Source: Acidobacteriota bacterium (lineage in GTDB: Bacteria; Acidobacteriota; Blastocatellia; Chloracidobacteriales; JADJPF01). From it: DNA of 64,000 bases. The translations under genes and the position numbers were made by a program. Positions 46,297 through 56,087 of this stretch are shown in pieces. The number at the start of each line of letters is the position of its first letter. The stretch's first letter is position 1. Under the pieces are notes generated by a model, which was given only the letters and a program-made list of their open reading frames with translations, was not told the DNA's origin and did not search any database. The stretch lies in NCBI GenBank assembly GCA_016213785.1, contig JACQZQ010000027.1, positions 1-64,000 on the forward strand, read 5' to 3'.

Positions 46297-47952
46297 TTAT
46301 TCTACGAAAGTTACCCGGTTAATTTCGCGTAAAGTTGAAATACCACGAAAAACTTTCTTTACAGCAGACTCGCGTAAACTAGTTAAACCTTCTTCTCTAG
46401 CCGCACGACGCACTTCTGAGCCAGGACGACGGGCTAAAATAAGTTCTCTTATATTATCTGTTACATCTAATAGCTCATGAATAGAAGTTCTACCACGATA
46501 ACCAGTAAAATGACACTCTTCACAACCAACATGCTCATAAAAAACTTGATTACGGTATTTATCAGGGTTTAAGGCGGATTCAATTAACTCCTGATCGGTT
46601 GGTTTATGAGTACGCTTACATTTACTACATAGTATTCTTACTAAACGTTGTGCTAGTACGCAGTTAAGAGAGCTAATAAAATTGTATGGTTCAACTCCCA
46701 TGTTAAGGAACCGACCAATTACGTCAATAACATTATTTGCGTGTACAGTAGTAAAAACTAAGTGACCAGTAAGTGCTGATTGAATGGCTATTTGAGCCGT
46801 TTCTGAGTCACGAATTTCGCCCACCATTATCTTATCAGGGTCATGGCGCAAAATAGAACGTAGTCCACGAGCAAAAGTTAAACCTTTCTTTTCATTTACT
46901 GGGATTTGAGTAATACCGCGTAATTGATATTCTACAGGGTCTTCAATAGTAATAATTTTATCTTCTTCGTTACGAATTTCATTTAGAGCACCATAAAGTG
47001 TTGTGGTTTTACCTGAACCTGTAGGGCCTGTAACCAAGACCATTCCATAAGGTTCAGTAATAAAGCGACGAAAACGACGCAAATCTTCTGGCTCAAAACC
47101 AACTACTTCTAGATTTAACTCCTTAAAAGATTCATTTATTTGTTCTTTATCCAAAATACGGATAACTGCATCTTCTCCGTGTATTGCTGGAATGATTGAG
47201 ACACGAAAGTCAATTAATCGTCCTCTTAGACGTACACGAAAGCGACCATCTTGAGGAACACGGCGTTCGGCTATGTCTAATTCAGACATTACTTTAATAC
47301 GAGAAATAATTGTTTGATGGTGTTGTATATCAATAGGGTCTACTGCTTTATAAAGTGCTCCATCAATACGATATTTAACATTTACTGAAGTATCTCCTGT
47401 TTCAATATGAATATCTGAAACTCGGCGCTCTAAAGCATTAAGAACAATAGTGTTAACTAATTTGATAATAGGAGATGTTTCTTCTGTTAGTCTTGCAAGG
47501 TCTAGTTCTGTTTCGCCTTGTTCTGTTTCCTTTATAAGCATCATTTCTAGGGATTGTGTAGCATCTTGTAAGACTCTTTGAGCAGCATTTTCCCCACGTT
47601 TTAATGTATGTTCTATTGCTGCGCGAGTAGCTACCACAGTTCTAATCTTAGTTTTTAATTTTGAGGCTAGCTCATCAATCAGATCTAAGTTAGTTGGATC
47701 AGATATAGCAATTACTAGAGCATCAATTTCGCGTTTAATTGGAACAAAAGCATTATTTATCATTAAATTAACAGGCATACTGTTAAGCAAATCATGGTCT
47801 AGCTGATGGCTTGTAAGATCAATATATGGAAGTCTATAACGTCTTGCTAACTCTCTAGCTTCTTGTTGCTCTACATTCATCCTATTATCTTCAGGACGAA
47901 GTGGGACTGTTTCCTTACTTGGGCTACTTGTTTGTTCTGCAACTTTTGACAT
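46297..47952 (-). CDS. gspE: GspE/PilB secretion ATPase
   Basis: The 551-residue ATPase powers pseudopilus assembly. It has an N-terminal GspE-N domain (about 30-160), Walker A GPTGSGKTTTLYG at about 309-321, the Asp box ITIEDPVEYQL, Walker B KIMVGEIRDSETA, and His box ALTGHLVFTTVH. A four-cysteine zinc site (CSKC and CEEC) follows at about 445-485. Length and motifs are complete. Between the GspF gene upstream and the secretin downstream. Confidence 0.95.
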   Translation of the reverse strand: MSKVAEQTSSPSKETVPLRPEDNRMNVEQQEARELARRYRLPYIDLTSHQLDHDLLNSMPVNLMINNAFVPIKREIDALVIAISDPTNLDLIDELASKLKTKIRTVVATRAAIEHTLKRGENAAQRVLQDATQSLEMMLIKETEQGETELDLARLTEETSPIIKLVNTIVLNALERRVSDIHIETGDTSVNVKYRIDGALYKAVDPIDIQHHQTIISRIKVMSELDIAERRVPQDGRFRVRLRGRLIDFRVSIIPAIHGEDAVIRILDKEQINESFKELNLEVVGFEPEDLRRFRRFITEPYGMVLVTGPTGSGKTTTLYGALNEIRNEEDKIITIEDPVEYQLRGITQIPVNEKKGLTFARGLRSILRHDPDKIMVGEIRDSETAQIAIQSALTGHLVFTTVHANNVIDVIGRFLNMGVEPYNFISSLNCVLAQRLVRILCSKCKRTHKPTDQELIESALNPDKYRNQVFYEHVGCEECHFTGYRGRTSIHELLDVTDNIRELILARRPGSEVRRAAREEGLTSLRESAVKKVFRGISTLREINRVTFVE

Positions 47953-47988
47953 AAAACTCCTAAAAATTTTAACTAATTAACCAACTAA

Positions 47989-49200
47989 TTAATGGGATTG
48001 GCCTTTCATTAATTCCAAAATAGGTAAATACATTGCTAGTAGTATTGTCATTACTACAGTTCCCATAACTACTAAAATAACTGGTTCGATTAAAGCTGTT
48101 AAACTAGTGATTCTTACATCAAGCTCTGCATCAAAAAAATTAGCCACTTCATCTAACATTTCTCTTAAAGAACCTGATTTTTCGCCTACCCCAATCATAT
48201 CTATTGCAAGCGGTGGTAGCCAACCACTTTCATTTAAGCATTCTGTAAAAGCTTGTCCAGAACGCAGTTTAACAATAATAGCTAAAGTTGTATTTCTTAA
48301 GTAACGGTTTGTTACAGACTCACTAGCAATTTCAAATGACTCAAGTAAAGTTATACCTCCAGCAAGCAAAGTTGCAAGGCTACGGCATAATTGTGCTGTA
48401 GTGTGTTGGCGAATTAGATCACCTAGAATAGGTAATTTAAGTATCCATTCATCTAGCTTATTGCGTCCTTGTTCGGTACGCCGCCAAATCAAAATTGCTA
48501 CTAGCCCAATTAACAAAGGAGGGGCGATAATAAATAGGTTTTCTCTAATAGTAGTAGCTGTTCCTACTACTACTTCAGTTATCCAAGGTAGCTTGTTATT
48601 ACTACTTTCATAAAGGGTAGCAAATTTAGGGATAACATAGGTTGTCATCAAAATAATTAAACCAATTGATGCTGTAATTAAGATTACTGGATAAATTAAG
48701 GTTTTCTTTAATTTTCTACGAAGTTCTGTAATAGTTTTTGTATATGCAACATAGCGAAGTAATACATTATCTAGATCACCAGATCTTTCGCCTGCTAGAA
48801 TTGATGCAGTATAAAGACGGGGGAATATATCGCTATGCGCTGCAAAGGCTTCTGAAAGGACTGTTCCGCCTCGAATACGTCTTTCAACGTCTTCTAAGAC
48901 ACCCTTAAAATAGCTCGCCTTTTGTCTATTAAGTAAAATACCTATAGCTTGTAATATTGGCAATCCTGCTCGCAACATAGCTGAAAGTTGTTGGTTAAAG
49001 ATTAAAAATTCATCAATACTAAATTTTGTTAAGGTAATATTTTTGGAGAGTATTCCTTGATCACTAGGTTTTGCAATGGAAAAAATTTTATAACCTTCGC
49101 GTTCTAATCTAGTACGTAATTCAGCCATTGCTTCAGCTTCATAATTACGTGTTACTACTTCTCCATTAGGAGTTCCAAGACGACATACAAATTCTGGCAT
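47989..49200 (-). CDS. gspF: GspF/PilC inner-membrane platform protein
   Basis: The 403-residue protein has two GspF domains and three membrane segments (about 168-190, 218-238, 370-392). Conserved features are FNQQLSAMLRAGLPILQAI, LAGERSGDLDNVLLRY, LCRSLATLLAGGITLLESFEIASE and MIGVGEKSGSLREMLDEVA. First gene of the secretion operon; 36 bases before gspE. The upstream 275 bases hold its promoter region but I cannot point to clear boxes. Confidence 0.95.
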   Translation of the reverse strand: MPEFVCRLGTPNGEVVTRNYEAEAMAELRTRLEREGYKIFSIAKPSDQGILSKNITLTKFSIDEFLIFNQQLSAMLRAGLPILQAIGILLNRQKASYFKGVLEDVERRIRGGTVLSEAFAAHSDIFPRLYTASILAGERSGDLDNVLLRYVAYTKTITELRRKLKKTLIYPVILITASIGLIILMTTYVIPKFATLYESSNNKLPWITEVVVGTATTIRENLFIIAPPLLIGLVAILIWRRTEQGRNKLDEWILKLPILGDLIRQHTTAQLCRSLATLLAGGITLLESFEIASESVTNRYLRNTTLAIIVKLRSGQAFTECLNESGWLPPLAIDMIGVGEKSGSLREMLDEVANFFDAELDVRITSLTALIEPVILVVMGTVVMTILLAMYLPILELMKGQSH

Positions 49201-49389
49201 ATTATTTATTCAATTTATGAGAGTTAATAGAAATAAAGATTATTCTATTTTAGTTTAATAAACCTTCTATTTATAACATAAATAGGCATATTTGGCTATC
49301 AGCACAAATAGAAGAAGTTTTAATAACTTGCTATCAGTTATTTTGATCATTTGACACGCAAGACTTAAAAAAAGGTTCCAAAAAGAAGC

Positions 49390-49416
49390 AAAGCCCAAAG
49401 ACTTATCTTTGAGCTT
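49390..49416 (-). terminator. hairpin terminator after the DUF1439-like lipoprotein
   Basis: AAAGC and CAAAGA (49390-49401) pair with TCTTTG and GCTTT (49406-49416), with one mismatch in the stem. On the minus strand it is followed by TGCTTCTTTTT. It lies about 60 bases past the lipoprotein stop. Confidence 0.55.
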
Positions 49417-49475
49417 TAGTTAATTTATCAATTGTCTAAAAATAAACCAAAAGAGTTAAAAAAGTTAAGTAAACT

Positions 49476-50183
49476 TTATAAACCAAGCTCAATAAAGACC
49501 TTACCATTTTTTACTGTAACAGATTTTAGAAATGGGGAAACAGCCTTTTCTAACTCAGTTTTGTTTTCTAGTGGAATAGGTTGTTGTGCAAATTTTTCAG
49601 TTAAAGCCTCTCTGGCTATATCTGTAAGTGGTTGGTTAAAAGCATCTGGCAATTGTGCTACGTCTAGTTTGGTAACTTTAGGATTACTTAAACGAATGCT
49701 TTTAGTTGCAGGATCGTAAATGATAGTGGCAAAAACGGTTACAGTGCCAGTAAATCGCAGCTTTGGAGCAGGTGGAGGCGAAGGTGCTTTTGTAGGTGGC
49801 AGTTTGGCCGCAGGTTTAGCTATAGGCAGTGCTTTTGGCCCTGGGCCAGGTAGGGCAGGTTTTTTTATCTCAGGTTTTCTTTCAGGTGCTTCAATAGGAA
49901 GATTTGCTGGTAAAGCAGGTTTTCCTTCAGGTGCAGTAGGTTCTGCTACTACATTAACTTGAACTCCTATTTGATCTTTTCCCTCTTCAAGAATTACTGT
50001 AGGGTTACTTAATGTCATCTCTAGCGGTGCTTTATCTTTAGGAGGGGTCATAGGAAATTTTTCCCCTAACTTCTTTTGTATCTCTTCTTTAGGCATTTCA
50101 ATAGTTATAGAAAGGTTTTTTGAACATGCTGCTAATGTAAAAAGAACAAAAATTAACAAAATTTTGGTGTAGTGTCGTGCCAT
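49476..50183 (-). CDS. lipoprotein, DUF1439 (YceB)-like with Pro/Ala-rich insert
   Basis: The 235-residue protein has a signal and the lipobox TLAAC (Cys near 20). The mature part looks like DUF1439: LSITIEMPKEEIQKKLGEKFPM, then MTLSNPTVILEEGKDQIGVQVNV, FTGTVTVFATIIYDP and FIELGL at the end. A Pro/Ala/Lys-rich stretch of about 50 residues (about 85-140) is inserted between two beta strands. DUF1439 proteins are outer-membrane lipoproteins of unclear role. The insert may be a flexible spacer that crosses the periplasm. Confidence 0.75.
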   Translation of the reverse strand: MARHYTKILLIFVLFTLAACSKNLSITIEMPKEEIQKKLGEKFPMTPPKDKAPLEMTLSNPTVILEEGKDQIGVQVNVVAEPTAPEGKPALPANLPIEAPERKPEIKKPALPGPGPKALPIAKPAAKLPPTKAPSPPPAPKLRFTGTVTVFATIIYDPATKSIRLSNPKVTKLDVAQLPDAFNQPLTDIAREALTEKFAQQPIPLENKTELEKAVSPFLKSVTVKNGKVFIELGL

Positions 50184-50375
50184 AAATTATTTTCTCCAAA
50201 TAAATTTAAATTGTCTTAAGTAAAATGACTGATAATATGATTTTCTTGTGATTTAAGTAAGACTAAGCTTAAGTATAAGCATTAGCAATGCTTATTTTTG
50301 CGTTTGATAAGTAAGGCGGAAGAGTTATAAAAACAAGACAAAATATTTCCGGGTTTTTCTATTTAAATTTTTAAC

Positions 50376-51650
50376 TTACAATTTTTTACTAAAATGAATA
50401 TTTTCCTTTTCATCCCCAAAATAAACCTTTGTTTCTAAACAAGGGGTTTGGGCTACTATTTTACCGTTTTTGATTACCCAAAGGGCTTGGGGCATTAAAC
50501 GTAAAACATCAAACTCATCATAAGCATCAAGCACTACTAGATCGGCTATATTTCCTTGAGCTATTCCATAATTATTGATATTTAACGCTTTAGCATTATT
50601 ATAGGTAATCATATCTAAGACAGAAGTTTGCTCACTACGTCCACTCATTTGGCACATATGGAGTAAAACAAAAGCCGCTTGAAGCATTTGCCCTCGTCCC
50701 AGCGGATACCAAGGATCCATAATGGAATCATGTCCTATTCCTACATTAACTCCAGCACTTAAAAGCTCTTTAACTCTTGTTAGTCCTCTACGTTTAGGGT
50801 AAGTGTCAAACCGACCTTGTAGAATGGCATTATCTAAAGGATTTGCAATTACAGAGATTCCTGAATGTGCTACTAAACGAATTAGCTTAAATGCATAAGC
50901 ATTGTTATAGGAATGCATTGCAGTTGTGTGTCCTGCTAGAGTTTTTTCTCCAAAATTATAGCGAATTGCTAAAGCGCAAACATGTTCTAAAAACCTAGAC
51001 TCTTCATCATCTGTTTCATCACAATGAATATCAATTTTACGGTCATATTTAGCTGCTAACTCAAAAACTATTTCTAACTGACGAATACCATCTTCTCTTG
51101 TCCATTCAAAATGAGGAATCCCACCAACACAGTCTGCTCCAAGCTTAAGCGATTCTTCTAGCAATTCTACACCGCGAGGAAAACATAAAACACCTTCTTG
51201 TGGAAATGCAACAATTTGTATGTTAGCAAAATTTTTAAAATCTTCTTTAATTTTAAGTAGTGCTCTAAGTGCAACAAAGCTTTCATCGCAAGTATCAACG
51301 TGTGTACGAATATTAATAGTGCCTTGAGCAACTGACCATTTTATTGCTTGGGCTGCTCTTTGATAAACATCTTCAAACGTTAGCTCTTTTTTTCTTTCAC
51401 TCCAAATTTGAATGCCTTCTAATAGAGTTCCTGACTCATTATGTCGTGGATGACCTGCTGTAAGAACAGCATCAAGATGTACATGAGGATCTGAAAAGGC
51501 AGGTAGAACTATTGCACCAGCTAAATCTAATTCTTTATCATTTTTTTCTTTTATTTTAGGTTCAATTAATTCAATAACTCCATTTTTTATTGCAATATCA
51601 ACAAAACTTTTAGTATTACGTAGTAAACAATTACGTAAAATCAAATCCAT
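50376..51650 (-). CDS. codA: cytosine deaminase-like amidohydrolase
   Basis: The 424-residue metal-dependent deaminase closely follows E. coli CodA. The metal ligands are in DPHVHLD and IDIHCDETDDE; GGIPHFEWTREDGIRQLE, GHTTAMHSYNNAY, NPLDNAILQGRFDTYPKRRGLTRVKELL and GHDSIMDPWYPLGRGQML are also present. CodA converts cytosine to uracil in pyrimidine salvage. Related enzymes act on isoguanine or creatinine, so the exact substrate is not certain. No permease codB is seen. It is 22 bases downstream of a small membrane protein gene. Confidence 0.88.
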   Translation of the reverse strand: MDLILRNCLLRNTKSFVDIAIKNGVIELIEPKIKEKNDKELDLAGAIVLPAFSDPHVHLDAVLTAGHPRHNESGTLLEGIQIWSERKKELTFEDVYQRAAQAIKWSVAQGTINIRTHVDTCDESFVALRALLKIKEDFKNFANIQIVAFPQEGVLCFPRGVELLEESLKLGADCVGGIPHFEWTREDGIRQLEIVFELAAKYDRKIDIHCDETDDEESRFLEHVCALAIRYNFGEKTLAGHTTAMHSYNNAYAFKLIRLVAHSGISVIANPLDNAILQGRFDTYPKRRGLTRVKELLSAGVNVGIGHDSIMDPWYPLGRGQMLQAAFVLLHMCQMSGRSEQTSVLDMITYNNAKALNINNYGIAQGNIADLVVLDAYDEFDVLRLMPQALWVIKNGKIVAQTPCLETKVYFGDEKENIHFSKKL

Positions 51651-51672
51651 ATGTATTTCCTATATTTAATAT

Positions 51673-51798
51673 TTATATAACTCCAAATTTTTTTGCTATT
51701 ACAAAAGCTACAAAAGCTAAAGCTATAATAGTTGCTAACCAAGGATGTTTCCCCATTGGACATTTTGGTGTATTTTCTTGAGTATCAATAGATGGCAT
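51673..51798 (-). CDS. 41-residue single-pass membrane protein
   Basis: A small ORF with AGGAG 8 bases before the ATG at 51798. The product is a hydrophilic N-terminus (MPSIDTQENTPKCPMGKHPW) followed by one membrane helix (LATIIALAFVAFVIAKKFGVI). Starting at 51864 would give 63 residues and overlap sbcC, so I prefer the shorter form. It lies between sbcC and codA in the same direction. The function is unknown. Confidence 0.6.
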   Translation of the reverse strand: MPSIDTQENTPKCPMGKHPWLATIIALAFVAFVIAKKFGVI

Positions 51799-51835
51799 AA
51801 CATTTTCTCCTAAATTATTTGAAAAAATATTTATT

Positions 51836-54800
51836 TTAACGATTCCAATTATGTTCAACTTCAATTAACCCATCTATTCCTTTATAAATATGGTAACGAT
51901 TAGCAAATTCCCAACAAACATCTTCTTGATGAGATACGATAATGATTCTGCCACCATGTAAAATTTCTTCACTTAAGCGTCGTAGCTCATTTACAAGTAA
52001 TGCTCGGTTAATTTCGTCTAATGCACCAAACCCTTCATCAATTACAAGGGTATCTACAGCACGACCACCAGATATTGATTGACCAATTGCGATTGCTAAG
52101 CTAATTGCAACACGGAATTTTTCTCCACCACTTAAATATTCAAAAGGTCTTAATGGTGATTTAGGTTGACTTAAATCACGTGCTAAAATTTCTAATTCTG
52201 TTCCCTGATTATTTTCTTGTAAATCAATTTGCCAAATCCCATTACTTAATCTTCTCAAAGTCGTATTAGCATGTTTTTTGATTTTTTCTTGTGCTGCTTG
52301 AATAATCTTTGCTTGCAATCCACGTTTACCAAATGTTGTAGAGAGTTTTGAGTAATAAATTACTTCTTTTTCTGCTTTATCACGTAAAATTTTTAAATCT
52401 AAGTAATTTTTTCTTTGATTCTCTAGTTCAATAAGTTTACGTTTAGCTTGATCTAGTTCATTTTGAATATTTAATTCATAATCACTAGCTTTATAATATT
52501 CCTTTTCTACTTCTGACACTAAGCAGCGATATTCAAGAGGGATTTTATCTAATTGTTCTTCTAATAATTTGATTGCACCTACTGATTGGTGAATACGTGT
52601 TTGTGCAATAGTTAATTCTTTAAATTTATGTTCGATTTCAGATAATAAAATAACTTCATTCTTTAATTCTATAAATATATTTTCATCTAAAATTGCTTTA
52701 TGAGAAAGAAAGTTATTAGGTAAATTTTTTTCTTGTTTATTTATATCATTATTTAGTTGCTGCTTACGGCGTTCAATTTCAGATAACTTATACTCTATAA
52801 TTGTTAATTGATTTTGTAAATTATTATATTGATTTTCATATTCTAGGATATTTGATTTTAATTGTAAGTTATTTTTTTCTATAGTTAATTTATTATTATT
52901 TAATAATATAATATTATTTTTAATCTCTTGTTCTTCTCTTAAGAATTCTTGACGCATTTGAGATGATAAAATAGGTAATAAAGCAAGTTGAGCTTCAAAT
53001 GCTAATATTGTTGTGAAAATATTAGCAGTAATTCGTTTTGCTTCGTTTAATTCTTGCCATTCTATCAATATTGGTTCTAAATTTTTTAATTGTTTAGAAG
53101 AAGTATTAATATCAACCCCATTAAGCTGTAGTTTTAATTGTGTTAATAGCTTTTCTTGTTCAGCTAAAATATTATGATAAGTATTGTTAATGGTTGTAGT
53201 TTCAACTATTGAATTTTCAAGGTGTATTTTATTGTCTAATAAAATATTTATTTGTGTTTCAGTCGTATTTTTCTCACTTATTAGAAATTTTATTTTATCT
53301 TCTAAATTTTTCTGTTGATCTAATAAAAAATTCAGTTCTTGCTGCCAATATTGAGTTTTATGAGCTAAACGTTCTTGAATATCAGAAATTATTAAAGAAT
53401 TGCCACAAATTGGACAATCTGTATTATGCTCTAAAAAGTTGTCATCTATGATTTTGCTGTTTGTAACATTTACTTTAATAATATAGTCTTGTAGGTTTAT
53501 TTGGTATTTACTTATTTCTTCTATAAAGTTTTTACATTGTGTTTGTAATATTTCATAATCAGAAAGTAATTGAATTTTTTCATTTTGTAAGTTTAACAAT
53601 TGATTTTCTGCGTTTATTATTATTTCTTTACTATTATTAATAATAAGTTCTAGTTGTTTTATTTGTTCTAATATTGGTAATAATTGTTTTAACTTATTAT
53701 AGAGATCAAATTTTTCTGTAATTTCAATTTCACGGCTAAGAATAGTTTGATAGGGAACAAGCTTTTCTTCTTCTAAGTGAAGAATTTTTTCAAGTTTAAT
53801 AATTTGTTGTAAATCTTTTAACTTATTTGTGATATGTTGCTCATATAAAATATTCTTGTTTAATTCTATTTCAGTATTTGAAAGTTTTTCTTGGCTATTA
53901 TTTAGTAAAACTTTAGCACTATTTAGTTTTTCAGTTATATTAGAGAATTGATTTTTGATAGTTTCTAAATCTAGGTTAATGGAAGAATATTCTTTTTCTT
54001 CTATGTTAAGTTGGTGGCGAGTTTGCCAAAGGTTTTCTAGTTGTAACAAAAATATTTTTAACTGATGGTAGTGTTCAGTCTCATTTTGAATGTTTACAGC
54101 ATCTAAAATTATTTGGCTATCAAGTTGATGTTGGGCTTTTTTCTCAGCAATTTGAGTTTCTAAATCAAATGCGCGTTTACTTTCAGTTAGAGCAAATTTT
54201 TTTTGATCTACAAGTTCTCTAGCCTTAAAAACTTTATCTTCTAATTGAATAATTAACTCATTTTGAGTTTTTATTTCTATTTCTGTTACTTCTGGGATTT
54301 TATCTAAAGTTTTTTGATGATTATCTTGGTTTTTGCTCCAAATATTTTTTTGTGTATTGGCTGATTCTCCTAGTCGGCGATAAAACTCTAGATCTAATAA
54401 TTCTATCAAACAATCTTTACGCTCAGTTGGTTTAGATTTTAAGAATGCATCTGACTCACCTTGACGTAACACTACAGCAGAAATAAAAGTTTGATAACTC
54501 ATACGAAGATTTTTTGTTACCCAATCTTCTATGGCATTTGTAGTTTCTGGCTCAGCTTTCCACTCTTGACCATCCCATTGACGAACCATTCCCCAAACTT
54601 TTGTACGAGACTGCCTGCTAATTGTGCGTTGGATTAAGTATTGTTTTCCTGCAAGTTCAATTTCTAAGTTTATTTCGGCCTTTTCAGCTTTATCATTAAT
54701 TAGTCGCTCAAAATTGGTTTTCCCTCCTCGATGTTCCTTAAAGAGTGCAAAGGTAATAGCATCAAAAATAGCGCTTTTTCCTGCTCCATTTGGCCCATAA

Positions 54801-54913
54801 ATTAGCCAAAGAGGAGATTTTCTAAAGTCAATTTCTATGGGAATAATGTCTGAGCCTTTTTTTTGCCCATAATGGCTTAAGAACCCTTTAAGTTCAATTC
54901 TTTGCAAGAGCAT
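51836..54913 (-). CDS. sbcC: SbcC (Rad50-like) ATPase of the SbcCD nuclease
   Basis: The 1025-residue SMC-like ATPase. Walker A YGPNGAGKSAIFDAITF is at 39-55, long coiled coils follow, the zinc hook CPIC is near residues 500-503, then the second coil, the signature YLSGGEKFRVAISLAIA and Walker B DTLVIDEGFGALDE. With SbcD it cuts DNA hairpins and blocked ends. The gene overlaps sbcD by 20 bases. The coiled-coil coding part is very A+T-rich. All key motifs are intact. Confidence 0.96.
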   Translation of the reverse strand: MLLQRIELKGFLSHYGQKKGSDIIPIEIDFRKSPLWLIYGPNGAGKSAIFDAITFALFKEHRGGKTNFERLINDKAEKAEINLEIELAGKQYLIQRTISRQSRTKVWGMVRQWDGQEWKAEPETTNAIEDWVTKNLRMSYQTFISAVVLRQGESDAFLKSKPTERKDCLIELLDLEFYRRLGESANTQKNIWSKNQDNHQKTLDKIPEVTEIEIKTQNELIIQLEDKVFKARELVDQKKFALTESKRAFDLETQIAEKKAQHQLDSQIILDAVNIQNETEHYHQLKIFLLQLENLWQTRHQLNIEEKEYSSINLDLETIKNQFSNITEKLNSAKVLLNNSQEKLSNTEIELNKNILYEQHITNKLKDLQQIIKLEKILHLEEEKLVPYQTILSREIEITEKFDLYNKLKQLLPILEQIKQLELIINNSKEIIINAENQLLNLQNEKIQLLSDYEILQTQCKNFIEEISKYQINLQDYIIKVNVTNSKIIDDNFLEHNTDCPICGNSLIISDIQERLAHKTQYWQQELNFLLDQQKNLEDKIKFLISEKNTTETQINILLDNKIHLENSIVETTTINNTYHNILAEQEKLLTQLKLQLNGVDINTSSKQLKNLEPILIEWQELNEAKRITANIFTTILAFEAQLALLPILSSQMRQEFLREEQEIKNNIILLNNNKLTIEKNNLQLKSNILEYENQYNNLQNQLTIIEYKLSEIERRKQQLNNDINKQEKNLPNNFLSHKAILDENIFIELKNEVILLSEIEHKFKELTIAQTRIHQSVGAIKLLEEQLDKIPLEYRCLVSEVEKEYYKASDYELNIQNELDQAKRKLIELENQRKNYLDLKILRDKAEKEVIYYSKLSTTFGKRGLQAKIIQAAQEKIKKHANTTLRRLSNGIWQIDLQENNQGTELEILARDLSQPKSPLRPFEYLSGGEKFRVAISLAIAIGQSISGGRAVDTLVIDEGFGALDEINRALLVNELRRLSEEILHGGRIIIVSHQEDVCWEFANRYHIYKGIDGLIEVEHNWNR

Positions 54914-56072
54914 TGTTTACCTCCTGCATAAGTAATTTTGCTCTATCTTCTAATGCTAAAAGGTCAGGATCTTCAAAATGTTTTTCATAAAGATAGTCTA
55001 AGACGGTTTTAGCATAGTCTTGAGGGGTTTTAGTTACCTCTCTTGTGCTTAAAATGGGCTGATTGCTAATACAAATTACATCTAAACAACGTAAGGAAAA
55101 CTTATCTACTAACTCTTTTACTCTTCTTTGAACCGCAATAGGTTCGTCATCTATCTCACAATCGATATTTAGGCGAAAAAAAGATTCTCTTAAGTCTGGA
55201 TAAAGTGCTAGTAAGCTATCTAATTCTAAAGCATTTATGGAAATATCATAGAAAGGAGTTACAGGCAAAGGAAGTTTAGTAATATTAGCTATTCTGGTAG
55301 ATGGGATTTCGACTAGTAATACAAATTTATCATCATCTCGCTCGCCCATATCCATTCTTTCCATACTTCCGCTATAGTAGCAAGGGATTTTATGAGGGAT
55401 TTTTTGACACTGATGAATATGCCCTAGGCCGATATAGGTTAAATTAGGGGCAAAAGGGAGAGAATTTCTTTCCATTAAAATACCTTCATCATAATTTACT
55501 TCTTTTTCACTATGACTAATTACCCCAGAAATACTTAAGTGAGCAAAAAGGGTTGCAGGTAAATTAGGGTCTAAACTTGCAAGTAAAGTGTCTACTAGTT
55601 CAGCATAAGCTTTACTTAAAACAGCATTACGGTTTTTTGCTCCGCTAGCCTCTATTTTATAAGGTTCAAGTAGTTCTGGGATGTTTGGATAAGGAACAAT
55701 AACAAATTGTATATTATTAATCGTGATAACTTCGCTTTTATCAATAATATAAATTTGATCGCGTTGCTTTTCTTCTACGCTTAAAAGCGCTCGCATCATA
55801 TAAAAATGTTCTTTATCATCGTGATTACCTGGAAAGATCAGCACTTTTAAGCCACGTTTAATATAAGGTGAGAGGATTTTAGCTAGAGTTTTAGTAGATT
55901 CAAGCATATTTCTACGTACAAAAACATCACCAGCTACAACTAATAAATCTACTTTATGCTCTTGTGCTAGCTCACAAATTCGTTCAACTTGAGTAAAAAG
56001 CTCTTTTGCCCTGTCATGTTGACCACGAAGTGCTGCCCCTAAATGCCAATCAGAAGTGTGAAGGATACGCAT
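54894..56072 (-). CDS. sbcD: SbcD (Mre11-like) nuclease
   Basis: The 392-residue metallophosphoesterase subunit: HTSDWHLGAAL at 5-15, VVAGDVFVRRN, FPGNHDD, HLSISG and GLGHIHQCQ give the metal-binding residues. A C-terminal domain (about 280-390) contacts SbcC. It overlaps sbcC by 20 bases, and 15 bases separate it from the upstream TPR-like gene. Active with SbcC on hairpins and double-strand ends. Confidence 0.96.
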   Translation of the reverse strand: MRILHTSDWHLGAALRGQHDRAKELFTQVERICELAQEHKVDLLVVAGDVFVRRNMLESTKTLAKILSPYIKRGLKVLIFPGNHDDKEHFYMMRALLSVEEKQRDQIYIIDKSEVITINNIQFVIVPYPNIPELLEPYKIEASGAKNRNAVLSKAYAELVDTLLASLDPNLPATLFAHLSISGVISHSEKEVNYDEGILMERNSLPFAPNLTYIGLGHIHQCQKIPHKIPCYYSGSMERMDMGERDDDKFVLLVEIPSTRIANITKLPLPVTPFYDISINALELDSLLALYPDLRESFFRLNIDCEIDDEPIAVQRRVKELVDKFSLRCLDVICISNQPILSTREVTKTPQDYAKTVLDYLYEKHFEDPDLLALEDRAKLLMQEVNNALAKN

Positions 56073-56087
56073 ATTAAGTATAGATGC

